A stretch of DNA of 64,000 nucleotides from Oleispira antarctica RB-8 (GTDB lineage Bacteria > Pseudomonadota > Gammaproteobacteria > Pseudomonadales > Oceanobacteraceae): the NCBI GenBank assembly GCA_000967895.1, contig FO203512.1:1573350-1637349 (forward strand). The letters run 5' to 3'. The notes under the pieces were generated by a model. That model saw only the letters and a list, made by a program, of their open reading frames with translations. It ran no database searches and was not told where the DNA came from. The position numbers and the translations under genes were made by a program. Numbering within the stretch: position 1 is the stretch's first letter; every line of letters starts with the position of its first letter. Shown piece by piece: positions 1 to 8,806 of this stretch.

Positions 1-553
1 CAAAAAAACGATAAGTTTGACCTGGTTCGTTAGCGTATAAATTGATTTTGTGTGACGTGCTCGTTTCATTTTTGAACGCTTTTGGGATTTGGTGATCGGC
101 TAGTTTTATGAGTTTTTGCGATTGGTATTGGTGTTTGATTGATTGTTGGTGACTGATGTCAGTGAAGGCATCTTTATCTTGAATATGTCGACTTAAGCAA
201 ATGTGTAGGTTATTGAATTCAGTCTTTAGTGCGAGGGTAAATAAAATAAGACTGCTATTGTGAATACCTGAAGGTTCTAACGCTCGACAGTCAAAGGTCT
301 TAAACGCTAAGCCATAGTGTTCGTCAGTTGCTTGAATGAGATGTCTAAAAATTGCATTTTGACTGTAGTTTAATAGGCCAAAGTTTGCCTGCTTAATGTC
401 ATCATCAAAATCGATGAATTCTTGGTATTGCCAATCGTTTTCTTTGGCTATTTGCTGAATTTTTCCGCTACGGGTATTTTTATTTAGCACAATTAATAAC
501 ACCGCGATGAGTGTAATAATGCTTAGAATAATAAAGGTGAATATCAGCTGCAA
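1..553 (-). CDS. Partial hypothetical membrane protein
   Basis: This minus-strand reading frame is open for 184 codons and runs off the left edge, so the C-terminus is missing. I start it at a TTG at 551-553 because AGAGG lies seven bases upstream and no ATG is in frame. The N-terminus is one strongly hydrophobic segment (about residues 2-22, rich in I/L/V), which suggests a single membrane anchor. The rest is soluble and polar with scattered aromatics. I do not recognise the family and see no catalytic motif. It is divergent from the hydrolase-like gene at 624, with about 70 bp between the starts. Protein-like composition and the ribosome-binding site support a real gene. Confidence 0.6.
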   Translation of the reverse strand, partial: MQLIFTFIILSIITLIAVLLIVLNKNTRSGKIQQIAKENDWQYQEFIDFDDDIKQANFGLLNYSQNAIFRHLIQATDEHYGLAFKTFDCRALEPSGIHNSSLILFTLALKTEFNNLHICLSRHIQDKDAFTDISHQQSIKHQYQSQKLIKLADHQIPKAFKNETSTSHKINLYANEPGQTYRFF

Positions 554-623
554 TTTTGGGCCTCTAGCCTGTACTATGATTGTAATATGAACAGTAATAA
601 TTTTGAATATCGAAGAGTTTACC

Positions 624-1877
624 ATGCCTAAAAAGCCGGTTAGTAAAAAAACTACATCAGTTGCCCGTTCAGAAATAAAAGAAGCTGCGCTATTAGAAAA
701 ATCGGTGCTAGCAGAAGAAGTACTCAGTCATGACGGCCAGTATCGCATCGGCATTATGACGCTGAACTCAGCCAGTACCATGAACGCCGTTGATCTTGAA
801 ATGGTGAATCTTATTGATGATATCTTAGCTCGTTGGCAAGCGGATGATGGCATTGTTGCAATGGTGATGTGTGGTGCGGGGGATAAGGCTTTTTCTGCTG
901 GTGGTGATATTCGTCAGTTATACAGCAGTATGCAGGCTGAAGGTGATGAGCACCTAAAGTACGCGGATGCTTTTTTTCACGGTGAATACAGTAAAAACTA
1001 CCGCGTGCATCTCTTTGGAAAACCCCTTATTGCTTGGGGTCACGGCTTTGTGATGGGCGGCGGTTTAGGTTTATTCATAGGGGCAAGTCATAGGGTTGGA
1101 ACCGAAACCCTAAAGCTGGCTTGGCCTGAAATTCGAATCGGTTTATTCCCCGATGTGGCAGGCAGCTATTATTTGAGTCGCTTGCCTTTTCCATTAGGTC
1201 ATTGGATGGCATTAACCGGTAGCCAAATGAACGCGGTTGATTGCAAGCAAGTAGGGCTGATTGATTATTGCGTGCCCAATAATGAATTGAGCCGTTTAGT
1301 TGAGCAATTGCGTCAGCAGCCTTGGCAAGAAAATAAGGCGATGAATAATCAGCATGTAAGGCGGTTATTAACTCGCTTTGAGAAGCAAAGCGAGATGGTG
1401 TCATCAGAAGCGCCAGAGCCTTTATTTCCCAAGTCCAAGCTGAATGAAAATCAAAAGGATATTAAGCAGCTATTTGCGTCTATGTCACAGCAGCGCTTTA
1501 CTTCTTTGGCGGATAATAAATCTGCTTTGAGCTATATCGCAGAAAGATTGAATGCCCTAGACAGCGATAATGCTTGGTTTAATCAAGGGCGAGATAATTT
1601 TAATGCAGGCTGCCCAGCGACAGCGCACCTTATTATGCGTCAGTTACAGCTAGGCAAGAATATGACTTTAAAAGAAGTGGTGCAATGGGAGTTAATTCTC
1701 GCCTTGCAGTCCGTTCGTCATCCCGATTTTTGTGAAGGTATTCGGGCCATGGTCGTTGATAAGGATTTTCAGCCTATTTGGCAGCATTGTTCTGTTAACG
1801 ATGTGCCACAAGCGTGGGTTGAAGCGATGCTTGTGCCACTTTGGCCTGTCGGGGAGCACCCCTTTGATCGATTATAA
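624..1877 (+). CDS. Enoyl-CoA hydratase/isomerase family protein, 3-hydroxyisobutyryl-CoA hydrolase-like
   Basis: A 417-residue crotonase-fold protein. The oxyanion-hole region AFSAGGDI and the block MGGGLGLF...PEIRIGLFPDVAGSYYL are hallmarks of the 3-hydroxyisobutyryl-CoA hydrolase branch (valine catabolism; removes CoA from 3-hydroxyisobutyryl-CoA). That branch carries an extended C-terminal half, and here it ends with RHPDFCEGIRAMVVDKD...W, also typical. The frame is open to a TTG at 603, but the ATG at 624 has GAAGAG six bases upstream and I use it. The N-terminal ~25 residues are Lys/Ser-rich and not part of the fold. No valine-pathway neighbours are in the window, so the exact substrate is inferred. 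It converges on the HDOD genes. Confidence 0.8.
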   Translation: MPKKPVSKKTTSVARSEIKEAALLEKSVLAEEVLSHDGQYRIGIMTLNSASTMNAVDLEMVNLIDDILARWQADDGIVAMVMCGAGDKAFSAGGDIRQLYSSMQAEGDEHLKYADAFFHGEYSKNYRVHLFGKPLIAWGHGFVMGGGLGLFIGASHRVGTETLKLAWPEIRIGLFPDVAGSYYLSRLPFPLGHWMALTGSQMNAVDCKQVGLIDYCVPNNELSRLVEQLRQQPWQENKAMNNQHVRRLLTRFEKQSEMVSSEAPEPLFPKSKLNENQKDIKQLFASMSQQRFTSLADNKSALSYIAERLNALDSDNAWFNQGRDNFNAGCPATAHLIMRQLQLGKNMTLKEVVQWELILALQSVRHPDFCEGIRAMVVDKDFQPIWQHCSVNDVPQAWVEAMLVPLWPVGEHPFDRL

Positions 1878-1915
1878 TTCAATAAGTAACTTGATCGATT
1901 TAAACTGATATAGCG

Positions 1916-2722
1916 TTAGCATTCAAATATGTCATAGGCGAGTTCAATTTTAGCAGCCAGCAAATTGAACTCTTCATCCACCGTACTGGCATGCCACCCC
2001 ATTCTTTCGATTGCGGCAATATCACTCCATGGCAAGCGTTTATCTTCGGGGCAGATTTTGTTATGTGCGATCGTAACAAGGTCGCATAAATCAATGCTGC
2101 TCATATAGCGGTATTGGTCACAGTAGTTTTGTGGAATGTCGGCGATGGAACGTGGAAACTGCCAATGATTTAAAATACTTTCACCCAACATGGGATGTAT
2201 TTTTTCGATGGTTGTATTTAATTCTTCTAATGAATAGCAGTCTTCTTTATCAGCCATCGCGATAATCGGTAAGGCGCCAATCTTGTGTAATAGGCCAGCC
2301 AAAAAAGCTTCTTCTGGAACGAGTTTCGCTTTGTCGGCTAAGACATAGCAGTGGCAGGCAACTTCTAAGCTGTGCTGCCAAATTTCTCTCATTCTGATTT
2401 CAGAGGAAGGATTTTTACTGTTGAAAAGTTGGCGGGTGGACAGACTAATGGCAACGCGCGCGCAATAATTCATTCCAAGTAAACTAATGGCTTTGCTTAA
2501 GTCTGCGACCTTCACTTCGCGCCGAACCAATGGGCTGTTGGCGATGCGTAATAGTTGAGCGCTGGTCGCAGGGTCGTGTTCTATGATGCGCGTAAGCGTA
2601 ATAATGTCGAGGTTTGGATCGTTTTCGCATTGGCGTATACGCAATGCAATTTCTGGCAATGTAGGTAAGGCCAGATTGTCGTGCTCGATGGCCTTCATTA
2701 TATCAGCGGCGAGAGTTCTCAT
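1916..2722 (-). CDS. HDOD domain protein (second of a tandem pair)
   Basis: A 268-residue protein that is almost entirely one HDOD domain. It opens with LPTLPEIALRIRQ, then HDPATSAQLLRIANSPL, AISLLGMNYCARVAISL and AFLAGLLHKIGALPI, the usual order of HDOD motifs. HDOD domains resemble HD phosphohydrolases but usually lack a full metal site; family members act in signalling and cell-cycle or motility control. It starts six bases after the stop of the upstream HDOD gene (2729-3571), so the two are probably co-transcribed and arose by tandem duplication. No output domain (GGDEF, EAL, receiver) is attached. The biological role is unknown. Confidence 0.82.
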   Translation of the reverse strand: MRTLAADIMKAIEHDNLALPTLPEIALRIRQCENDPNLDIITLTRIIEHDPATSAQLLRIANSPLVRREVKVADLSKAISLLGMNYCARVAISLSTRQLFNSKNPSSEIRMREIWQHSLEVACHCYVLADKAKLVPEEAFLAGLLHKIGALPIIAMADKEDCYSLEELNTTIEKIHPMLGESILNHWQFPRSIADIPQNYCDQYRYMSSIDLCDLVTIAHNKICPEDKRLPWSDIAAIERMGWHASTVDEEFNLLAAKIELAYDIFEC

Positions 2723-2728
2723 GCTTCA

Positions 2729-3571
2729 TTAACCTCCTAGTGCGCCCTGAGTTTCGGTGACTTCTTCACTAATGCCTTCCATCTCTGCTATTAGCGTTGT
2801 CGGATCGAGACCTAGGCGATCAAAGGAGGAAATTTTGGTCCAGTCAAGTTTGGTATAAGGGTGATCTGTTCCTGCATAGCTCTGCAGCGTTGCGACTTGC
2901 ACGATATCTGCGTAATCAACCTTGTCGACAGTACGATCAAATATTAAGTAGTTTTTTGGCACGGCAACCAGCTCTTCAGGGAAGTCCCACATTTTTAATA
3001 TGTAACTGCCTAAGGAAGGGTGCAGCACGCTTAATACCTTGCCGAGTGCAAAGGAGTCATTTAATAGAGATTCATTATTTTCAGCAAACGCTAGGATGGG
3101 CAATTTACCAATTTGATGAATTAATCCTGCTAATAACGCTTGGTCGGGCTGTAGATTGGTGAAGTGACGTGCTAATACTTGGCTACTGGCAGCAATTTCC
3201 ACGCTTTTTGACCAGCAAGAACGCATGCGTTTATCAACGACGTCGCTGGTTGCTTGAAACATTTGTTCCATGGCCAGCCCCATTGCGAGATTACTCGTAA
3301 GGTCTATGCCAAGCCTGGATACCGCGGTATTCAAGTCTGATACAGGCGAGCTGGTACGAATAAGAGGGCTGTTGGCTACCTTAATCATACGAGCACTGAG
3401 CGCCGCATCACGCCCTAAAATCTTGGTGAGGTCTGAGATGCTGGAAGTGACATTTTCTGCGACCTCCCGAACTTGCAGTGCAATTTCGGGTAAGGTCGGG
3501 AGTACTAATTCATCATTTTCTAGAGCTTGAATGATGTCTTGCTTTACTTGTTGAACGAGTGGGATAGCCAT
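2729..3571 (-). CDS. HDOD domain protein (first of a tandem pair)
   Basis: A 280-residue stand-alone HDOD protein with LPTLPEIALQVREVA near the N-terminus, GRDAALSARMIKVANSPL, AVSRLGIDLTSNLAMGL and ALLAGLIHQIGKLPILA. It shares the same motif order and spacing as the next gene (1916-2722) but is clearly diverged, so the pair is an old tandem duplication. A short acidic tail follows the domain. It lies 17 bp downstream of the ygfZ stop on the same strand, so all three may form one transcript. A signalling role is inferred from the family only. Confidence 0.82.
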   Translation of the reverse strand: MAIPLVQQVKQDIIQALENDELVLPTLPEIALQVREVAENVTSSISDLTKILGRDAALSARMIKVANSPLIRTSSPVSDLNTAVSRLGIDLTSNLAMGLAMEQMFQATSDVVDKRMRSCWSKSVEIAASSQVLARHFTNLQPDQALLAGLIHQIGKLPILAFAENNESLLNDSFALGKVLSVLHPSLGSYILKMWDFPEELVAVPKNYLIFDRTVDKVDYADIVQVATLQSYAGTDHPYTKLDWTKISSFDRLGLDPTTLIAEMEGISEEVTETQGALGG

Positions 3572-3588
3572 CGTAATGTTTGAACCTT

Positions 3589-4578
3589 TTATGCATCCTT
3601 TTCAACAGTATAGGGCAGGTTCTGCAAGGTGAGAGGAAAATCAAGAGATTCGTTTAAATAGAGCGTCTCTAGAGGATTCTCTCCATGGGTTACGGCCAAT
3701 ATATCAATCGTAACATTCGATGAATTCAGTGCCAGCGCATGGCTACGAAGGATCAGAATATCCGCTTGGTTCTTACCATTATCAGCAAACAATTGCTTCG
3801 CTGATAATTGCTCATCTGACAGTGCTTTATTGACCGTTCCCTGGTAATGGTAAAGCGCTTTTTTGGCTTTGCCTAAGTATTGTAAGCGAGCAATGATCTC
3901 TTGTCCGGTATAGCAGCCTTTACCGAAGCTAATGCCGCCGACAAGGTGCCAGTTTATGTGTTGAGGAATCCATTGCTCTATGTGGTCGCCTTCTACATAG
4001 AAAATACCTTCGTCAATATCAGCACGACGCCAGTTAAGCGTTGGGCTTAGCGTATATTCTTGCGCACTATTATCCTCGACAATAATGAAGCTGCGGTTAT
4101 CGGTTAGTGATAATTGATGCTGGCTTTTACTATGAACAGCGGTTCCAGCTTCTGTGGTATTCCATTGCCCTAAAATTAAATGACTTTGTTGGCAGTTTTC
4201 GATGGTAGCTTTGAAGAAGACTTTATATTTCTGTAAGTATTTTTCTAAAATATTCGCGCTGGTGTTGGGGAGTAGCAACCAATAACTGTCACCGTCGAAG
4301 CTGATATTGAAATTGGCAACAATTCGCCCTTTGGCGGTGCAGCAAGCGCCATGATAAGCCGTGCTGGTAGTGATGTCAGTCATGTTGCAGGTGAGTTGTC
4401 CCTGCAAGAAGCGTTCGGCATCTGGGCCGCTGATTTTTAACGCTGAAAATTGATTTAGCCAGCAGGTCTGCAGATCGATCGCAGCCGTATTATGAGTATC
4501 GTTTTTTTCTGGTTGAGGAATGTAATCCCCCCAGTGATCAAGTTGACCAGTGTGTTCAAGTGCGGAGCGTGAAATCAT
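3589..4578 (-). CDS. ygfZ: Folate-binding protein YgfZ (GcvT-like)
   Basis: A 329-residue protein of the GcvT-like folate-binding family. The decisive motif is KGCYTGQEIIARLQYLGK near residue 220, including the conserved cysteine of the K-G-C-Y-x-G-Q-E signature. The early LKISGPDAERFLQGQLTCN segment is also typical. YgfZ supports assembly or repair of certain iron-sulphur enzymes in a tetrahydrofolate-dependent way. AGGA lies upstream of the ATG. It is divergent from sdhE, an arrangement common in gammaproteobacteria and fitting, since SdhE also matures a respiratory flavo/Fe-S enzyme. The identification is firm. Confidence 0.93.
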   Translation of the reverse strand: MISRSALEHTGQLDHWGDYIPQPEKNDTHNTAAIDLQTCWLNQFSALKISGPDAERFLQGQLTCNMTDITTSTAYHGACCTAKGRIVANFNISFDGDSYWLLLPNTSANILEKYLQKYKVFFKATIENCQQSHLILGQWNTTEAGTAVHSKSQHQLSLTDNRSFIIVEDNSAQEYTLSPTLNWRRADIDEGIFYVEGDHIEQWIPQHINWHLVGGISFGKGCYTGQEIIARLQYLGKAKKALYHYQGTVNKALSDEQLSAKQLFADNGKNQADILILRSHALALNSSNVTIDILAVTHGENPLETLYLNESLDFPLTLQNLPYTVEKDA

Positions 4579-4716
4579 GAGATTTTCCTAATATTGCGAT
4601 AATACGGCTAAAATATTGCTTTGGCGCAATCCTTTGCATCTTACTCGATAAATCACTCCTGTGTCTTGTGCTTGGGCTTATGTATAATGCGTCGATTCAT
4701 TATTGGGAGAGTCGAT

Positions 4717-4974
4717 GTGAGTGAAAACTTCGAGCATAAGCGTTTAATGTGGCATTGCCGTCGTGGCATGCTGGAACTTGACGTCTTGTTATTGCCTTTT
4801 TGCCGTGAGATGTATTTGACCTTAAGTGCTGAAGATCAGGCAAAATTTGTTGACCTAGTTGCGTGTGAAGACCCCGATTTGTTTGGCTGGTTTATGCAAC
4901 AGAGTGTGGCTGAAGATCCTAATCATGCCTATATGGTCGATATGATCTTGAAAGCTGGCATCATTAATATTTAG
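4717..4974 (+). CDS. sdhE: FAD assembly factor SdhE
   Basis: An 85-residue SdhE/YgfY protein that promotes covalent flavinylation of succinate dehydrogenase. The signature RRGMLELDVLL, which contains the conserved R-G-x-x-E, lies near the N-terminus, followed by the acidic CEDPDLFGWF block. I start it at GTG 4717 because GGGAGA (4705-4710) is correctly spaced and the family length fits. An upstream in-frame extension to 4621 would give an atypical leader. A TATAAT at 4683-4688 is a plausible -10 element. The gene lies 43 bp ahead of ygfX, its usual partner. Confidence 0.93.
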   Translation: MSENFEHKRLMWHCRRGMLELDVLLLPFCREMYLTLSAEDQAKFVDLVACEDPDLFGWFMQQSVAEDPNHAYMVDMILKAGIINI

Positions 4975-5017
4975 TATTAATTTATTTTTCATTTAATGCG
5001 CTAATTGCAGGTATCTC

Positions 5018-5482
5018 ATGGATGAGAATCGCCCCCTAGATATTTTTCTGCAACCCTCCAAGCGGTTGCTTGTTCTGAGTGCTTTCTTTGCGTTAATGTG
5101 CGCTTTGCTGCTGTATAGCATTCCTCTTATTTATCTTTATAAATTATTCTTATTTTCGATTATGTCGATTGGCATTCTGATTGAGTTACGGCTTAAAGTA
5201 TTTCTTACCAGTTCTCGCAGTATTATTCGTTTGGGTTACGACGGCGGGATTGTCGATCGCAACGGTCATATGAGTGAAATATGCTGGTGGTATCAGCGTC
5301 GTTCAGGAGGAGAGAAAGTTTATGTCGAATTGTCTTCTAATAGTCGCGTATGGGCTGAGTGGGTATCGTTGGATTTCAGTCGCTGGCCTTGGCAGCTTGG
5401 GCAGTCAGTATTGATCGCTCGAGACAGCGTTGAAGATCCTAAGGATTTTCAACGCTTGAAACGAATGCTGCGCAGTCGCTGA
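5018..5482 (+). CDS. ygfX: YgfX-family inner membrane protein
   Basis: A 154-residue protein with two hydrophobic helices between about residues 17 and 55, then a soluble domain rich in Trp and Arg (WWYQRRSGG, WAEWVSLDFSRWPWQLGQ). This architecture and the position directly after sdhE match the YgfX family. In E. coli YgfX (CptA) was reported as a membrane-bound inhibitor of the cytoskeletal proteins FtsZ and MreB with SdhE as partner. Sequence conservation in the family is low, so the call rests on layout and synteny. The gene converges tail to tail with nadB (3 bp gap). Confidence 0.75.
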   Translation: MDENRPLDIFLQPSKRLLVLSAFFALMCALLLYSIPLIYLYKLFLFSIMSIGILIELRLKVFLTSSRSIIRLGYDGGIVDRNGHMSEICWWYQRRSGGEKVYVELSSNSRVWAEWVSLDFSRWPWQLGQSVLIARDSVEDPKDFQRLKRMLRSR

Positions 5483-5484
5483 TC

Positions 5485-7095
5485 TTAAAGCTCTCCCAGC
5501 TCTTTCAAATATTTAGGCGTTAGCACGGTATCGAAGGCACGAGGCAATGCTTCTGGATAATCCAGCGAGTAGTGCAGACCTCGGCTTTCTTTACGCAATA
5601 ACGCTGAACGAATGATCACATCCGCCACGTCGACTAAATTACGCAATTCTAGTAAATCATTACTTATGCGGTAATTGCCGTAGAACTCTTGAATCTCTTC
5701 ACGCAATAACTTCACTCTATGCTTGGCTCTTACCAAGCGCTTTGTGGTGCGCACAATACCGACGTAATCCCACATAAAGCGACGTAATTCATCCCAGTTA
5801 TGTGCGATGACGACCGCTTCGTCAGAATCCGTTACTTGGGTATCATCCCAATCTGGAATCTCGGGTAATTTCGCACCTGAGGAGGCATGTGTCGCAATTT
5901 CTGCAGCGGCTTCGCGGGCAAATACTAAGCATTCTAAAAGCGAGTTGCTGGCCAAACGATTAGCGCCATGCAGACCCGTATGAGCTGTTTCCCCAATGGC
6001 GTATAAACCTGGAATATCGGTACGACCATTGATATCAGTCACGACACCGCCGCAGGTATAATGCGCCGCAGGAACCACAGGAATGGGGTTTTTCGTGATA
6101 TCGATGCCAAGTTCTAAGCAACGCTCATAGATTGTTGGGAAGTGAGCGATGATGAAATCTTTGTCTTTGTGGCTGATATCAAGATAGAGACAATCAGCCC
6201 CTAAGCGTTTCATTTCATGGTCAATAGCGCGCGCAACAATGTCGCGTGGGGCGAGTTCACCGCGATTATCGAACTTGTGCATAAAGCGTTTGCCGTTAGG
6301 CAATAATAAATGACCGCCTTCGCCGCGTACGGCTTCGGTAATCAAAAAAGACTTGGCTTGTGGGTGGTATAAACAGGTCGGATGGAATTGATTGAACTCC
6401 ATGTTCGCAACGCGGCAGCCTGCGCGCCATGCCATGGCAATGCCATCGCCAGAAGCACCGTCAGGATTGCTGGTATATAAATACGCTTTGCTTGCGCCGC
6501 CGGTGGCCAATACCACCGAGCTGGCGGTAATTACTTCGACTTCACCGGTGGCCTTATTTAAAAAATACGCGCCAAAACATCCTTGTTTTTTCTGTCCCAG
6601 TTTTTCACCCGTAATCAGATCAACGGCAATGTAATTGCTTAATAGATGTAGGTTTTTTTTCGCTTTAGCGGCTTTTTGTAATGTATTGGAAATCGCCACA
6701 CCGGTGGCATCGGCTGCGTGAATAATACGGCGTACACTGTGCCCACCTTCGCGGGTCAGGTGAAAACTTTCACCATTTTCACCTTGATCAAAAGGCACGC
6801 CAAGATCAATCAGCCATTGGATGGCGGCCGTGCTGTGTTCAACAGTATGGCGTACGCTGGGTTCATGGCAGAGGCCTGCGCCTGCAATAAGGGTATCGTT
6901 AACATGCGCTTCAACGCTATCTTCTTGATCAAGAACAGCAGCAACGCCACCTTGGGCCCAGCGAGTGGAACCCGCATTTAAACTGTCTTTGCTGACAATG
7001 GCGGCGCTTAAATGGTCAGGCAAGGATAAGCCTAAGGTTAATCCAGCAGCACCGCTGCCGATGATTAAGACATCAAATGTATGCTTACGGCTCAT
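5485..7095 (-). CDS. nadB: L-aspartate oxidase
   Basis: A 536-residue flavoprotein that oxidises L-aspartate to iminoaspartate, the first step of de novo NAD synthesis. The FAD-binding [16 protein letters not shown] lies at the N-terminus. The succinate dehydrogenase/fumarate reductase-type features follow: [37 protein letters not shown] and [23 protein letters not shown]. The C-terminal helical domain is complete. Length is normal for NadB. The nadA and nadC partners are not in the window, as is usual. It is divergent from rpoE across a 320-bp intergenic region. Confidence 0.96.
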   Translation of the reverse strand: MSRKHTFDVLIIGSGAAGLTLGLSLPDHLSAAIVSKDSLNAGSTRWAQGGVAAVLDQEDSVEAHVNDTLIAGAGLCHEPSVRHTVEHSTAAIQWLIDLGVPFDQGENGESFHLTREGGHSVRRIIHAADATGVAISNTLQKAAKAKKNLHLLSNYIAVDLITGEKLGQKKQGCFGAYFLNKATGEVEVITASSVVLATGGASKAYLYTSNPDGASGDGIAMAWRAGCRVANMEFNQFHPTCLYHPQAKSFLITEAVRGEGGHLLLPNGKRFMHKFDNRGELAPRDIVARAIDHEMKRLGADCLYLDISHKDKDFIIAHFPTIYERCLELGIDITKNPIPVVPAAHYTCGGVVTDINGRTDIPGLYAIGETAHTGLHGANRLASNSLLECLVFAREAAAEIATHASSGAKLPEIPDWDDTQVTDSDEAVVIAHNWDELRRFMWDYVGIVRTTKRLVRAKHRVKLLREEIQEFYGNYRISNDLLELRNLVDVADVIIRSALLRKESRGLHYSLDYPEALPRAFDTVLTPKYLKELGEL

Positions 7096-7415
7096 TATGA
7101 TTATTCATCTTGGATTGCTTATGTGATTGTTCGTTATACTAATATTCGCACTATAATGTAATGTGCCGTTAAATGGTAACGCTAATCTGTTTTAGCTTTG
7201 AGCTAAGACAAGGTAAGCTAATTTATCACTTAAGGTATCAGCTAGTGATAAGTTTTTGGAACTTTTATTCGACTCAATACTCTATTTACCATTAAACAAT
7301 ATTACGCAGCGCATTGCGTAAGCAGATCAGAAAAGATCATGTCGGTAATATTTACACCTGTCTATAAAAGCGAGTTTTTAGCGCGTTATTGAATTGAGTG
7401 TTAAGGGAGATGAGT
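7096..7415. other. nadB-rpoE divergent intergenic region
   Basis: A 320-bp spacer between the divergent nadB and rpoE starts. It holds a sigma-E-type promoter (7258-7285, listed separately) and, just upstream of it, an 8-bp inverted repeat TTATCACT/AGTGATAA (7223-7230 and 7244-7251), which could be a regulator site or a hairpin in the nadB leader. The predicted sigma-E transcript would have an rpoE 5' untranslated region of about 125 nt. I saw no other gene in it. Confidence 0.5.
7258..7285 (+). promoter_or_regulatory. Sigma-E-type promoter for rpoE
   Basis: GGAACTT at 7258-7264 matches the sigma-E -35 consensus. It is followed by a 16-bp spacer and TCTAT at 7281-7285, a partial match to the TCtgA-like -10. 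The spacing is right and the site lies upstream of rpoE, as expected for autoregulation. The activity is inferred. Confidence 0.6.
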
Positions 7416-8054
7416 ATGAGCAACGTGGCATACGCGCTGCAGCAACCAACAATAATGGATCACCGCATGAGTGACAACCCGCAAACAGATCAGCAATTGG
7501 TTAGCCGAGTACAGAAGGGGGATCGCCGAGCGTTTGATTTACTGGTGATTAAGTATCAGCCCAAAATTTTATCGTTAATTGGGCGGTTTGTGTTTGATTC
7601 ATCCGAATGCCAGGACGTGGCACAAGAGGCTTTTATTAAAGCCTACCGAGCACTGCCTAATTTTCGCGGCGATAGTCAGTTTTATACTTGGTTATATCGC
7701 ATTGCGGTGAATACAGCGAAGAATTATTTGGTCAGTCGCGGCCGGAAAACACCGACCCAAGGCATTGATCCAGATGATGCTGAGAACTTTTCAGAAGGAA
7801 CAGCGTTTCGAGATAGTGCAACGCCCGAGCGAATTTTGCAACGAGATAGGTTAAAGGATGTTGTATTTGCATCCATTGCAGAGTTGCCTGAAGAGCTTCG
7901 GATTGCGGTGTCTTTAAGAGAACTTGATGGTATGAGTTATGACGAAATTGCTGAGGTGATGGATTGCCCAATTGGAACAGTGCGCTCGCGTATCTTTCGC
8001 GCTCGAGAATCTATTGAAAAGAAAATGCAACCTTACTTAGAAGCCAGTGCCTAA
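7416..8054 (+). CDS. rpoE: RNA polymerase sigma factor RpoE (AlgU-like)
   Basis: A 212-residue ECF sigma factor that directs the envelope-stress regulon. Region 2 contains DQQLVSRVQKGDRRAFDLLV, VAQEAFIKAYRALPNFRGDS and FYTWLYRIAVNTAKN. Region 4 has ELPEELRIAVSLRELDG and the helix-turn-helix YDEIAEVMDCPIGTVRSRIFRAR. The ATG at 7416 is used because a strong AAGGGAG (7403-7409) precedes it. Most homologues would begin near the ATG at 7467, so there may be an extra ~17 residues here. It heads an operon with its anti-sigma gene rseA, then rseC and degQ. Confidence 0.95.
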   Translation: MSNVAYALQQPTIMDHRMSDNPQTDQQLVSRVQKGDRRAFDLLVIKYQPKILSLIGRFVFDSSECQDVAQEAFIKAYRALPNFRGDSQFYTWLYRIAVNTAKNYLVSRGRKTPTQGIDPDDAENFSEGTAFRDSATPERILQRDRLKDVVFASIAELPEELRIAVSLRELDGMSYDEIAEVMDCPIGTVRSRIFRARESIEKKMQPYLEASA

Positions 8055-8132
8055 GTATTTAGCGTAATAAAAGTGCTGTTAAAAGCGGTGAGTAATCGCA
8101 ATAGCGGTTATTGAAGAGGTTGGAGAGTGTAA

Positions 8133-8726
8133 ATGAACGATAGAAATAAAGAATCATTATCGGCATTAATGGATGGTGAAGCCGACGAATTAGAAATTCG
8201 CCGTGTTTTAAACCAGTTAGATAAAGATGATGAATTGCGTGATCACTGGAAAAACTATCACTTGATGGGCTCGCTAATGCGTGATGAGAGCTTTGATAGT
8301 CTGGATCTGACGCAGGGTATTAATCAAGTATTGGATGGCGACATCGCGCCGAAAGGCACAACGAATATGGGTACGTCACTGACCCGTGCGGCCGATGAAT
8401 TGCAAGTGAAGACTGCTCGCAGTGCTTGGTATAAACCGTTAACGTCGGTTGCCGTGGCCGCTTCTGTTACGCTAGCGGTATTACTGGGTGTGCAGTCGAT
8501 CGAACCAAACGATGAATTGGGCTTGGCAAATAGAAACTCGAATACGTCACAGGTGCAGGGTGAATTAACCGCTTCTACCTTGACCGTTGAAGAGCAGCAG
8601 CAATTAGAAAATGCTCAGCAGAAATTACAAGATTATATACTGCAGCACTCTTCTGAAAGTAACGAAGAAAACAAAGGCATTTTACCGTTTGCTCGAGTAG
8701 TTGAATTTCAGAGCCAAGGTAAATAA
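8133..8726 (+). CDS. rseA: Anti-sigma-E factor RseA (MucA-like)
   Basis: A 197-residue single-pass inner membrane protein. The N-terminal cytoplasmic domain (ESLSALMDGEADELEIRRVL, then the HWKNYHLMGSLMR block) is the sigma-binding module. A transmembrane helix follows at about residues 107-124 (SVAVAASVTLAVLLGV), then a Gln-rich periplasmic tail ending with ILPFARVVEF. RseA holds RpoE inactive until envelope stress triggers its proteolysis. The next gene would normally be rseB, encoding the periplasmic protector of RseA, but here it is rseC. Confidence 0.92.
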   Translation: MNDRNKESLSALMDGEADELEIRRVLNQLDKDDELRDHWKNYHLMGSLMRDESFDSLDLTQGINQVLDGDIAPKGTTNMGTSLTRAADELQVKTARSAWYKPLTSVAVAASVTLAVLLGVQSIEPNDELGLANRNSNTSQVQGELTASTLTVEEQQQLENAQQKLQDYILQHSSESNEENKGILPFARVVEFQSQGK

Positions 8727-8806
8727 GTAGGCTGAAATCACGTATACTCTTTTTCAGCGCAGTGGATTGAAAAAAGAACGTATCAATATGATTGAAGAGC
8801 AGCTAA

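Noticed and set aside
1866-1900. Direct repeat TGATCGATT after the hydrolase-like gene.
   Set aside because: Nine bases, two copies, one within coding sequence; not enough to suggest an attachment site or element.
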